From Progne subis subis (lineage: Eukaryota; Chordata; Aves; Passeriformes; Hirundinidae): DNA of 64,000 nt. Of the stretch, positions 1-10,490 are shown in pieces; positions within the stretch are counted from its first letter, which is position 1, and each line of letters opens with the position of its first letter. The notes beneath the pieces are model-generated. The model was not told the origin of the DNA. It saw only the letters and a list, made by a program, of their open reading frames with translations, and made no database searches. The position numbers and the translations under genes were made by a program. Location: positions 6,001,192-6,065,191 of the forward strand of contig JAKJHU010000023.1 of the NCBI GenBank assembly GCA_022316685.1, read 5' to 3'.

Positions 1-570
1 AAATAGACCTCAAATAAGTGAAGTAAGAATCACAAATATGATTCAAAAGGTCTCCCTGCTGAGACAGAGCAGTTTCTCACTGAAGCTTGAGATCTGTCAT
101 AGCTATTTTCCATTTTCCATCTGTGATGTCAGTTCTTATCCTCCCTCTTTCCTTGTTCTGTCTTGGCTTAAAAGGGTGAGAAGTTTTTTCCAGCTTGTTT
201 CTTTTTTTGAACTTGGTGACACTTTTGGGGCATTATGGTACTAAGGTTTTGCTCCTGGGTATTTTTTTAAGAGTTTTAAACACCTGACATTCCCACTTGT
301 CCATCTCATAGGCGTTTCTTTGCATTGGAATAAGCAAAGGAGAAGCTGCTACATCTGTTGGGTTACCTTTCTATATTCTACTGGGGACACACTGTTTTCT
401 GTAAATTGTCCTACCAAAGAAAAAAGTAGAGGGATGAAAAGAATAGAGAAACTTAAGTTGCCTGATCTGATGTCTTCTCTGATGATTTTGGAGTGAGCTT
501 GTTCTGTTATGCGTGAATATATTAAACCTCTCCCACCCTGATAATTTTAACTGTACAAATCCCCGAGGGG

Positions 571-596
571 AAAAAAAAAAAAGAAAAAAAAAAAAA
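571..596. repeat. A-rich tract
   Basis: Twenty-five A residues interrupted by a single G at 583. It follows a short GC-rich block (ccccgagggg). No retroposon body is recognisable upstream, so it is called a simple low-complexity tract rather than a tail. Confidence 0.85.
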
Positions 597-976
597 GTAA
601 ATATATTGCACTCAAGGGATTTCAGAGCTCAGAAAGTGAAATCCAGCCATCTTGTTTATTCATAGATGCATCCTTCCCTTGAGCTTCTGAGGTTTTGGCA
701 ATAGGGCTTAGTGAAAGAGTCCTAGGAAAAATTCTGTCTTACTTCATGTTGTAGGTGTGACATTGAAAACACACTACTTTTCATGGAGATGGTCTTGAAG
801 GTGTGCATATACAATTGTATGCTTAGTCAACAATTAGTCCTTCTTTCCAGAATTTTAGATTTGGTCTTATAAAATCTCATGGTGTTGGAATACTTCTACA
901 CTTTCCTTTGAGTCTGACAGCATTATAGTCACATCTTTGTCTATACTGCACTGAAGATAATGAGAAGCTATTACTG

Positions 977-1056
977 GGATTCCTGCATGATGCTGCTATG
1001 ATGCAAATGCATTGCTTGGATTCCTAGATGATGCTACAGTAGATGTAAATGCTAGA
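977..1056. repeat. Diverged two-copy tandem duplication, about 41-bp unit
   Basis: Copy one (977-1017) and copy two (1018 to about 1056) both begin ggattcct, continue with gatgatgct or a close variant, and share aaatgc near the end. The copies are roughly three-quarters identical by eye, which suggests an old local duplication. No coding or regulatory role is evident. Confidence 0.7.
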
Positions 1057-2033
1057 AAACATTTTAAGTTTATCTTTGGCTAACAGACTAGTTTGAAAAT
1101 GTGGTTGGCCACTAAAGGGGATGTTTTTCCCAAGCTAGATTTATTTGTTCTAAGAAAGAAGTTTTGAAAGCCAGCGAAATATTCCCAGGATAATTCATTC
1201 ACAGCTGACTGAATAATTCATCATGAATAATGTATTTAGATTTTGCTTCTCTCTTCATAAGGAGATTAGGATATTCTCAGATACATTAATTATTCAAACT
1301 AATACTGAGTTTTCTCATCCTCCCCCTCCAAGGGTTCGATTCTGTCACCTTTACTCAAGCTGAGTAGCATTTTCTGTTGGGAATTGTGCTGATTTCAGTG
1401 GCAGTTCCTGCACAGCATGGTACAGGGGAGAGCATCTGGACGGAAGTGAAAAGGTTACAAGCACTTGTGAATATTTGATAGTTGTACTTGGAAGCCCCTC
1501 CTGTATAGGATTGCTATGCAAATCCTAAGAGATACTTTTGTTTGCTGTTGTAACTAACCATCACAACCCCAATTTATTAAACATACAATTCAAATTCTGA
1601 TTGCAGCTGAGAGGTGAGCTAACATCTTGCTTTCCATGAGCGATGGAACTTAGCTTTGAACACTTTACTGTTGACAGAAACTGAACATAAAAGATCAAAA
1701 ATGAGGGCTAAAAGAAATGTGCTTGAGTGTGCAGTCACTCAGAATTTCTCTTGTTAGCAACATTGCTTCTGGGAACTGCCCACAGGCACTTTTTCAGCAT
1801 TGAAAAAAATGCATTAGCCACCTTTGTGTCTTCCTCTTCCCTGTGACTGTGTTCCTTTCTGGCAAGTATTTTCAATATAGACCTGGCCTTTGACTGGGCA
1901 GATGAGGCTTCATTCTGAACTTCAGCAGCAGTGGCTAAAGGAAGAGCTGGGAGTTGCAGGCTGAGGTACACCACCACTGCAGTACACCCTCACAGATGCT
2001 CTGCAGCTATTAGTGCCACCCCACTTTGCCCAG

Positions 2034-2122
2034 GAAACTTCATCCTGGTGGCTCTCTGGGATGGTGCTTTCAGCTCCCTGGCTAGCTGTGCTCCCAGGTC
2101 ACCTGCTGTTCCTCCCACCCAG
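2034..2122 (+). CDS. Weak candidate internal exon, unrecognised
   Basis: An 89-bp segment lies between an acceptor-like site (cactttgcccag) and a consensus donor (CAG followed by gtaagg at 2123). One plus frame is open across it and belongs to a 77-codon frame beginning at 1931; the peptide has hydrophobic and Ser/Pro-rich parts. It has no recognisable domain. The donor is strong but the upstream polypyrimidine tract is short, so this could easily be a pseudo-exon. Confidence 0.15.
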
Positions 2123-4162
2123 GTAAGGCTTGAAAACCCCTCTCAGCAAACATGTTTTGGTTAACAGTTTTGTGTTTTATCATCAACTTGGTGGGATGAA
2201 CTGAATATTCAGTCTTTTTGGGAAAAAAAAAGTATAATTTTTATCTAAAAATCATACCATCTCTTCCAGGGACTAGGTCAGAAAATCTCTCTTTCAACAC
2301 TGCCAAATTTCTCCTTCTTCTTGGGCTAAAACCAAGAGCTACCTCAGAGGGGAAGACTTTGGACTAAATATAGACTGTATTCTTACATAAAAATGTAAGC
2401 TATTTTATGTAACAAGATTATCCAATATTTTATACACCTACATTTTCTCCATGTGGGCAAAATGAAAAATTCTGCCAATGTGAAGTATAAAACCTATAAT
2501 AAAACCTTTGGAGCGAAGTGCTGTGCCTCCAACATGGGGATTGCAGCCTTCTGTAGGATGGAGCACTTTATCAATACATGTATTTTCAACTGATATGCTT
2601 GCAGTGTCTGCACCAGAAAATGGTTGCCTGGTTCTATTAAAGTTCAAGCCAGACTGGAGTTGGCAGGTTTAGAGTGCTTTGAACCTGGTCCAGCACTAAT
2701 TTGATGGACAGGGTTGGAATAAGACACAGACTAAACTGTGACAGTAAAACAAATACAAATAGTCTCCTGGCTCTCTGATGGTGTTTACAAGAGTATTAAA
2801 ATGATTTCCCATTAATGATACACAGTTGTAGGGATTGCAGCACTATATCATGAGGCTAATGCTGCTGCTGCTGTGGATCTAGAGAGATCCAAAACCAAAA
2901 TGCCAGCAGAGGCACTGGACAACACACAATGCCAGAAATTACATTCTAGCAAAATAAAGTCAAAGTGTTGCTGCTGTACTTCATAAAAGAGGAGATAAAT
3001 GCAGGAAACATGCCTTCACACTGCCTTTACCTGAATCTCTAGTTATGTATTTGTTAATATTTACCTGGTATACACAGACCTGGTTTTAAATCTTCCCTCT
3101 ACATGGCTTAAGTACCTTACTCCATATCAGATTCCTTGTTTTTTGTGTTAATTCATGACATGCCTTGTATATAAAAGACTTCTTATAACACATTTAGGTT
3201 CAGGAGGATATTATAGAGCAGTTGCAGATCTGCTAATTTAGGCTTGATACTATAATTTATTTCTAAAGAAAGTTTGATGCTTGCTTTTCTGTAACCACCA
3301 CATTTTTCCCTAAACGAAGCAATTTTTAGAAGTAGTTATGCATACATACATTTTGCACAAATGCTGCCTCAGAAAGAAGAAAATTTTATATTTACCCTTT
3401 GGGCTTTTTCTCTGCCATAATGCAGGTTCTTGTGTGACAGCAGTGCCCTTATTCCTTGCAACCAGCAGCGCTCAAATGGTTCAGTGGGGAATGCAGAAGC
3501 CCCTGATTCCTTTTTGTTCAGGACAGAAGTTGTGTTAACCTTGCAAATGCAGTGAATGTCAAATCAGTAAACTGCTGACTTGCCTAGCATCTGTCTTTTC
3601 AGCCTATTCATGCCACAGCTGTATGTTAAAGAGCACCATAAACCACTTATGATCTGACCCATCCCGTGTAAACAAAGCAAAATATGCAGATAACAAAAAC
3701 CATAATTCCAGATGTCAGTAGGTTGCAGATTGCTTGCTTAGTATTTTTAGTGAAAGATGAACAATAAACACTCTTTTATCTCATTAATAATCAGTGTATT
3801 ATTCATATTAATAGAACTGGGACCCGCAAATTCATAAATATCACTAGATACTGTGATACTGGCCTAGTTATGAGTGCTTTATGGGTTATAAATTACTTTA
3901 AATTATCATTAGACACAGGTTTCAGTAGAGCTGCACTGAAAAGCCCTCCCTCCCTCCTAGTTTTTAAAGACATCACAAGGCTATAATGATGCTGAAAACT
4001 GGCACTGATGGAATTGAAAACTGTAAAATTGGAATTGATGTGTGACTTGGAGGTTCAGATTTTGTGATATTTCTCTCTTGTGCTTTGTGCAAAAATTCTC
4101 TGGTTTTCCTGCTTCAGATTTTTAATGTGATTTTAGGGGTTTACTTTCCCCTGGAGACTGAA
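2123..4162. other. Non-coding AT-rich DNA
   Basis: No gene, CR1 fragment or long simple repeat is visible. A short CTG run (gctgctgctgctg) lies near 2860. Splice-like motifs occur but do not bracket a convincing open exon. Confidence 0.6.
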
Positions 4163-4194
4163 TTTTTGAGAATCTTTGCAAAGATTCTCAAAAA
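4163..4194. repeat. Perfect 32-bp palindrome
   Basis: The left arm TTTTTGAGAATCTTTG (4163-4178) is followed with no spacer by its exact reverse complement (4179-4194). The symmetry stops at both ends: base 4162 is A and base 4195 is C, which do not pair. It can form a 16-bp cruciform or RNA hairpin. No target-site duplication or transposon terminus is evident. It lies in a chance plus-strand frame (4064-4306) and is not taken as coding. Confidence 0.95.
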
Positions 4195-7100
4195 CATGGT
4201 TGCTATGGAGGCTGTGGAGAGGAGGTGTGGATTGGGGGAGACATTTAAATTTCTGTTACTAGAGCTCATTTGTGTATCTGATCCATTCACTTCCCACAAC
4301 ATCTGATTGGATCACTGATGTCCCTATGATGAATCAGCAAGGAAAGGATTAAACGAACACATCATTAAAAAAAATTTAAAAGTTAAGGCATTCACAGGGT
4401 TTAGAAGACGTCAAATATTCAATTGGACAGGAACAGGAAATTTCAGAATATAGGATCCTTGTCTTTTCCTTCAGTGCTTTTGGGTTTGTAATGAATGTTC
4501 TGAATGCAACTTTTCTTAGGTTAATCATGGGGGGAAATACTAACAGGCATGATTAGTCATACAGCCAGTGGAGTTTCAGCAAATTTGGCAACTGAGCGAA
4601 CAGGAAAAAAAGTAAAGCTTTAACGGAATTTTTCTGGGCTAACCTAAGGCTTATTTACAGTGACATCACCCATCAAGAGACTCCTTCCCCCACTGCTTTT
4701 CTGTTAGGCACACTGCCCCGTGCCAGCTCTGGTGGCTTCACCGGGCTTTTCATGCTGTTCTAATCACGGTGCCCTGTGCACGGGAGGAGGCAGCCAACAG
4801 CCCATGACGACACCTGCTTTTCTGGGGCCAGCAGCAGGAAGGAGAATTAACTCTGCATCAACTTGTATTTTTTTGCTTCAGAACCCCAACCTGGGATGCA
4901 TTAATAAAATTTCCACTTGGAGAAAACCCAGAAAAGTCTGCTGTTACCCAGGAGTGTTATTTTGGGTTCTGCGTGTTCTCATTGCTTGCAATTGTTAGAA
5001 TTAAGAACGGTTCCCAGATTCCATCTCTATCTAGTTCAGCTTGTTCCCAGGATTTACACTGCACTAGGTTGCTGCAGTTCGTATTCCTCTTGCTCTGTTC
5101 CCTCCCTATACAGTAACCAATCACCAGGATTAATGCATTCCTGAAAGGTAAGGAGCAGAAGCCTGTCTCCGTGACAGCAGGGGACAAACACATAATAAAT
5201 ACATAAAAATAAACATAAATAGTTAGAGCCAGCAGCAGATTGTGCTGGCAGTAAAGTAGGGTTTGCTTAATGCTTTATGGAAATGAAAGCTCTATCTTCT
5301 GCCTTCACTGCCATCATTATGAGAACCCTTTTAATCTGCTCTCTGAACATGATTATCATTTCTATAAACATAAAATATGCTGCTTTAACTTTAACTTTAA
5401 CTTTAAATAATATTTATCCCAGATAAATGTAATTGAAAGTAATAGCAATTAAAATAAGAGGCTGTCCAGGCAGGCACTGCAAGTGCAGATTCAGATAACA
5501 AAAGAGCAGAAGTTCAGCAGCTGGGATGACACAGGCAGGAATACCATTTCCAACAGCCTTTTTCCACATCAGTTGCTCTTCCCCTGGCACCTGGCTGGTG
5601 ATGGAAGTTAGATCATGTGTGGCCATCCAGGGTAAAAAAACCTATTTTGAATAGGTCTTACAGGCCCTCTTATCCTATGGGACTTGACAGAGGTGACTGA
5701 TGTGAAACTGGCAGAGGCTCAGTGCAGCAGTATAATATGGTACATGAGTTACTGCAGTATGGATAAAGTGCTATATACAGATACAAAATGACTGACTGCA
5801 ATTGTTGAGCTAGGAATAAAACAAGTAGAATTCTGTGTGCTAAGTTTCATCTCACTGTCTTAAATTATGTATCCATGTAGCAGAGTAGCAAACCCAACAT
5901 AATGGTGATATTGTCCAGTGAGCAACCAACCTCTGGGAATGTGCCAAACCTGATCACTGTGGCATCCAGCTGTCTTTTGTGCTAGATAAAATTACTTTCT
6001 GATCCCAGGTAGGCTCCTCAGGGACCAGTGGGAGCTTTTGACTTCTATGAAGTAGAACATTTGGAAACTGTGAATGAAAGTTCTGTGCTTGTAGACAATG
6101 CAGCTAGCCTTGCTCTTAGTTTGTAAATGTCAAACTCAGTGCTCAGCTTCCCTATGAGCTCTTCATACTTCTCTGGCAGCAGGGAAAGAGAGCATTGCTG
6201 GTGTAACTGGCTGCTCCCAAGTTTCTGCGCCATGGCAAAGTGGAATCCTGCTGATTTGGGTGGGTCTGCAGGAGCAATTCTCTATGCCCCCATGAAGCTA
6301 GGGAGTGTCATGGACATGTTGGAGAGGAAGGGGCTTCTCTGGAATAAACTATCAGTCAATGCCTTCTAGGCCAGCTTCTTAACATGGTGAGAAACTGAAC
6401 ATCTTCTGGGCTCTGACCACTCCTGGAGCAAAAGCAGCTGAGAGCCAGGAGTCAAAGTGAGGAATGAAAATACCTTTTCTTGACTTTTCTTACACCTTCA
6501 TTTCCACCGGTAACAGCTAACAATTGGCAACAGTTTTAGTTGCAGTTTTAGGGTTTTATATGTTTGCTTAGCAGCTCTACAGATGGTTTCACATCAGATG
6601 TTGTTATTTTACACCTGTGGGATAAGACAGAGCTTATGGTAGAGATTACACTAAGTAACTAAATAGCCTTTCCCTTTTGGAGCTTTAGGGGCTTGCTCTG
6701 TGAACTGCTCTTTGTAGACAGATCATTCATTTCAGAAAATAGTCGGCAGGATTTTCCTCTGCTTTGATGGTCCAATTCCACTGTTAAGTGGCCAAATATT
6801 TTTTACAAAAGCCTTTGTGTATATAAAGAATAGATGTTCAGACTACTTTTTCCATGATTCAGGTCTGACATTTATCCTAAGTACTCTGTTACTTGAAGGA
6901 ATTGTGTCATGGCAAACAGTAAAAAAATAGGGCTGGCCTGTGAATGTCCTCAGAAGATGTAGGCTAGGAAAAAGCCATAGGATTAAAAGGAAAATATATT
7001 CTCATCCTACATTCTTTCTCCTCTTTGGGGGTACTGCATTATTAGTCCTGTATTTGTTGTTGTTGCTCCCCTCCACACCCCAAAATTTGTGCACTTGCAA

Positions 7101-9287
7101 TAAAGAAACTTTGAGGGAGGGACACAAGAAGAAGTTTGCCTGTATCTTTGCTAAAGCCACTGGCAGCATGAGCAAGTCAGTGCAGGAACAAACCTCTTGA
7201 GGTGTGCTCTACCAACTTTCTGCAGAGAGCAAGGAGAACTTGGTAACTACCTGATTCTTTCTTTGCTCCAGGAATAGTGCAACTACATGCTGTCCTTTCC
7301 CTTGGGCAGATGGCGATTTGGATGGTAATCTTGCAGTGAGTCCCTCCTGCTCAACTTGTTCATGCTGTAACTGGAAAGTATTTTCCATGTGCGTATGCTG
7401 CGCTGACTCCCAAATGTGTGGAAAGAAGGGCTGTATCGAGATCAGATTTAATCTAAAAACTTAAAAATAGCACTGGGAAGATAAACCTGGAATAGCTCCC
7501 TCCATCTAGTGTGTACTCTGCTTAGCACTTCCTTTCACCCTGCAGCCCAGCCCATCACTCCCATGTGGTGTCACCGTCGCCATAGCATATGTTAGTTACT
7601 GGATTGGTGCCATCGGTTTCCAGTGAAGTAGCACATAGATTTTACATATATCCCTTCTGATAAAATTCTGCATGGTTTCTTTGCTGTGTCTCAGTTAATT
7701 GAATCCTTCTTGTATGAGAAAAATGAAAGAGCGCATGTGACAAAAGACCAAAATATCTAAATCTTATGATGTTCTTCAGGTATCCTGATTAAGAATACTT
7801 CAGACTTGGTGCTGTTGTTGTATGCAAGACAAAATGGCAGGTAAAAAGATTTACTGCTGGTAGATTTTATAAGGTCAGCTGTCATCTGAACGCCAGCCAC
7901 AAAGAATCAGCATATTAAAAAAACTGCCATTAGTTATTTTCATACACCTTTTAATCTTCATTTTACTCCTGGCCTTATTCATATTGTGAACTGTGAGTTC
8001 ATGCAAGGTGACAAACTGGGACCTTAAAAATACACCATTTCTCTGGCATTACACATACACACGTTTCATGAACTTCACAGTAGTCGTGGCCAAAAAGCAT
8101 TAGGAAAAAAAATTTCATAAGTTACTCTTGTTTTTTTCTGTAATTTCTTCAGAATTAAGCTATGTCAGGTGTTTCTGCAAATGAACAGCACTCATTGCAG
8201 TTTCACTGAACTGAAAGAAAACTTTGAGGTTTTTTTTCCCTCTCTATGTGCATTTTTTAAAAGCCTGTCAAGAAACAACAACAGAGAGAAGAAAGGCAAT
8301 CTTATATTCTCCAAAGATAATTGCCACAACAGTAGCTTTATAAGCTCCTCTTTTTTGGCTCAGTAACTTGAGTGCTTGAAGAGGATGGGGTGTAACTTCC
8401 CCCAATCTCACTGAAAGGCATTTCAGGTTCTTGGGGGTATTTATTAAACTAAAGATTCATCTCTCACACTGAGATGTGAGAAAGGTGAAATAATTATGCA
8501 AAGAAGTGAGGAAGAAGGAATTACTGATCATTTATTAGTGCACAAGCTACACATAGCATGTGTTCTAATTCACAAGAGAGCTTTTAGTCTTGCTCAAACG
8601 AGGGACCTTGTACAGGACCTTGCCTTGTGGGTCAGTGTGAAGGGAACCTGAAGATCTGATAGACCCTGAAAACAACTACTTGTGGCATAGCTTGACACAG
8701 AAACTGAAACTAGCACACAGCACAGGAACTGAGTTGCCTCTTGTTCAGCTGATGCCTTTGATGTTTTATGACAGTTTTTAGTACTGATGCGTCAAAACAA
8801 CTTCAGAATGTGCAAAACCATAGCAACTGCTGCAGGAGGATATATCTGGAAACAAAATATCCTTATCTCTCTAATTCGACCACATTTCTTCCCTTCCAAG
8901 ACAGCAGCAGCAGTGCCTCTGCAAGAAGTTTTTGTTAGGATAGGATTGGTTTGGAGTTTCAGAAGAAGCTCCAGCCCTGCCATGTGGGAGAGAGGGCACA
9001 CATACTGAAACCAGATGTGATTTTCCTGGGATAAGGGAGTGACAACCATTTCTGGTGACTTTTAATGGGATTAAAAGGTCTATGGGGCAGGAACCACTAT
9101 TGCCCAGTGTTGGGTCCTCCCCAGACTGGCAGAAGAATATGGGATTGTAACTTCTACTTCTGGGCCCCCAGTGCCAGGACATAGCCTGTGCAGAGGTTAT
9201 CGATCTGTCTGTCAGGTCTTGACATATTAAATTGAATAAAATCATAGAAATTTCTTGCTTATTAACATATAAAATATAAACAGGTAC

Positions 9288-9291
<4 letters not shown>
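4195..9291. other. Non-coding AT-rich DNA
   Basis: No gene was recognised across this 5-kb stretch. It contains the (CTTTAA)4 repeat at 5383-5406. Isolated donor-like motifs occur near 5147 (AAG then gtaagg) and 7844 (CAG then gtaaaa), without a convincing matched exon. Short open frames on both strands lack domain-like composition. Confidence 0.55.
5383..5406. repeat. (CTTTAA)4 hexamer repeat
   Basis: Four perfect tandem copies of the hexamer CTTTAA. It is short, uninterrupted and lies in unique AT-rich sequence. It does not match the vertebrate telomere hexamer TTAGGG. Confidence 0.9.

Positions 9292-9333
<42 letters not shown>
9292..9333. repeat. Poly-T run, 42 bases
   Basis: An uninterrupted run of 42 T follows actgcc and precedes aaagcagg. 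Read on the minus strand it is a 42-base poly-A. The sequence to its right, which would be the body of a minus-strand retroposon, is not a recognisable element. It generates an artificial poly-lysine stretch in a 163-codon minus frame (8871-9362). Run length is prone to polymerase slippage and assembly error. Confidence 0.95.
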
Positions 9334-9337
<4 letters not shown>

Positions 9338-9494
9338 CAGGAAATATATGAAACAACTTCAAACTTCTCCTTGGGCAGGAAAAGTTAATTTCAAGTGCTC
9401 AAAAGAAAATTAATAATTAATTGTAATGAATATATGATCAGAAATTGTCAAATTAATTTTTACTTTTATTGTAAGGCACTATTTTAGTTTACAG
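9334..9494. other. AT-rich flank with possible splice acceptor
   Basis: Unique AT-rich sequence ending in a T-rich stretch and tttagtttacag at 9483-9494, a reasonable plus-strand acceptor for the segment that follows. Nothing else is recognised. Confidence 0.4.
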
Positions 9495-9640
9495 GCGGAG
9501 TACTACAGGATTTTGGAAACAAAGGAATACCACAAGGATCCAAATGGAGAGAACTACGCTTTCTGCTGCAAAAGAAGGATGCAAAGGAGAAGTCATCAGT
9601 CAGAGAGAGCTAAGAGTGGCACAAAGGATCAGCCTTAAGG
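9495..9640 (+). CDS. Candidate exon just upstream of the CpG island, unrecognised
   Basis: A 146-bp segment follows an acceptor-like sequence (ttagtttacag) and ends at a strong donor (AGG followed by gtgagt at 9641). Two plus frames are open for most or all of it. The frame beginning at 9495 runs 47 codons, is rich in charged residues (Lys, Arg, Glu, Tyr) and reaches TAA at 9636-9638, just before the donor. The frame beginning at 9496 is open through both splice sites. I cannot name a protein. It lies about 440 bp before the CpG island, so it may be a terminal or internal exon of an upstream transcript, a non-coding exon, or chance. Confidence 0.27.
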
Positions 9641-10079
9641 GTGAGTGGGTGCTGGCAAACCCAGCTAGCTGCAGAGTTACCTAAATACACAGCCTCCCTC
9701 AAATTCCTGGAACTGATTAGTTGTTAAATGCAAGAAAAATAGTCGTGCAGCAGAAGGGAATGGAGGCAATTTTTGAGTGGTGTAATTTCTACGATCTTTC
9801 CCCCCACACCGGAAAGAATACCCTTATGCTACAGATAGAACTGCTGCTGAACCAGTCAATGCAATGACATCGCTCTCCACTGTCAGAAAGCCAAAGGAAA
9901 TCCGCTCGTGATTTCTCCACCTGTTTCAGAGTCCTGCATAGCAAGGCCAGGACATAGGAGCTTCGCTGGGCACGCAGGGACTGGGAGTTCCTGCCCAAAG
10001 CACAATTACTCTTTCTGAAATAGGCCCCAGCTTAGCAGACGAGCGGGTTTATTGTGCCCAAAACTGGGAGAAACCTGCC
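9641..10079. other. Transition into the CpG island
   Basis: Mixed-composition sequence with rising GC content. No coding potential or interspersed repeat is recognised. No TATA box is visible at a fixed distance before the island. Confidence 0.5.
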
Positions 10080-10168
10080 CGAAGACACGCTCCCAGCCCC
10101 TCGTAGAAAAGACGGCTTGTTAAATTTCCGCCGCCCCCGCGCCCCTCGCCCCCTCCGCCGCGCCGGGG

Positions 10169-10490
10169 ATGGCCGCGGATGAGGAGACACCTGGGTTTCC
10201 CTGGCAACAGGTGCCGCGGCGGCCGGGGGAGCCGGGAGAGCCCGGGCTTCCCCGCTCGGCTCCGCGCCGCCGGCGGCCCGGGGAACGCCTCGCCGCCGTG
10301 CGGGGCCGTGCGGGGCCGTGCGGGGCCGTGGGGGGCCGTGCGGGGCCGTGGGGGGCCATGCCGTGCTATGCCGGGCCGTGCGGGGCCGGGCCGGGCGCTC
10401 CTGCCCCGCAGGGAGCCCCGGACCAGCCCCGCCGCCCCTGGCAGGAGCAGGCGGGGGCCGGGCGAGCAGCGGCCCCGCCCGCAGCGGAAG
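10169..10490 (+). CDS. Candidate first coding exon or 5' exon, unrecognised
   Basis: The ATG at 10169 has G at -3 and G at +4, a good initiation context. The frame runs 107 codons plus one base to a near-consensus donor, AAG followed by gtaagg at 10491. The predicted peptide starts MAADEETPGFPWQQ, continues with Pro/Arg/Gly-rich sequence, and carries a ten-residue periodicity (AVRGRAGPCG-like) where the ten-base DNA repeat is read in all three phases. This composition is low-complexity and may not be a real protein. An ATG at 10179 opens a longer competing frame, and the segment may simply be a 5' UTR or non-coding first exon. The splice donor is the strongest part of the call. Confidence 0.3.
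10195..10208 (+). promoter_or_regulatory. RFX X-box-like site
   Basis: The sequence GTTTCCCTGGCAAC matches the RFX-family X-box pattern (GTNRCC, short spacer, RGYAAC). The right half GGCAAC is perfect; the left half GTTTCC departs at one position. X-boxes near the start site are characteristic of ciliary gene promoters bound by RFX factors. The match is seen in the sequence; function and a ciliary link are inference. Confidence 0.4.
10294..10396 (+). repeat. GC-rich decamer tandem array
   Basis: About ten units of CGGGGCCGTG and variants, with GGGGGCCGTG and GGGGGCCATG substitutions. The plus strand has many GGGG runs separated by six bases, compatible with G-quadruplex formation. The ten-base period produces an apparent ten-amino-acid repeat in any frame crossing it, which inflates the open frames of the island. 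Likely length-polymorphic. Confidence 0.85.

Larger units (their letters stand above)
1..2033. other. AT-rich non-coding DNA
   Basis: No convincing gene, interspersed repeat or promoter is visible. Open frames are short and start at arbitrary ATGs. The stretch holds an A-rich tract at 571-596 and a diverged tandem duplication at 977-1056, both listed separately. It may be intronic or intergenic; the sequence alone does not decide. Confidence 0.6.

Noticed and set aside
1325..1355. tRNA B-box-like sequence (gggttcgattc)
   Set aside because: No A-box at the right distance and no acceptor-stem pairing around it.
8871..9362. 163-codon minus-strand open frame
   Set aside because: It is held open by the 42-base homopolymer, which reads as poly-Lys. 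There is no domain, and the parts on either side look random.
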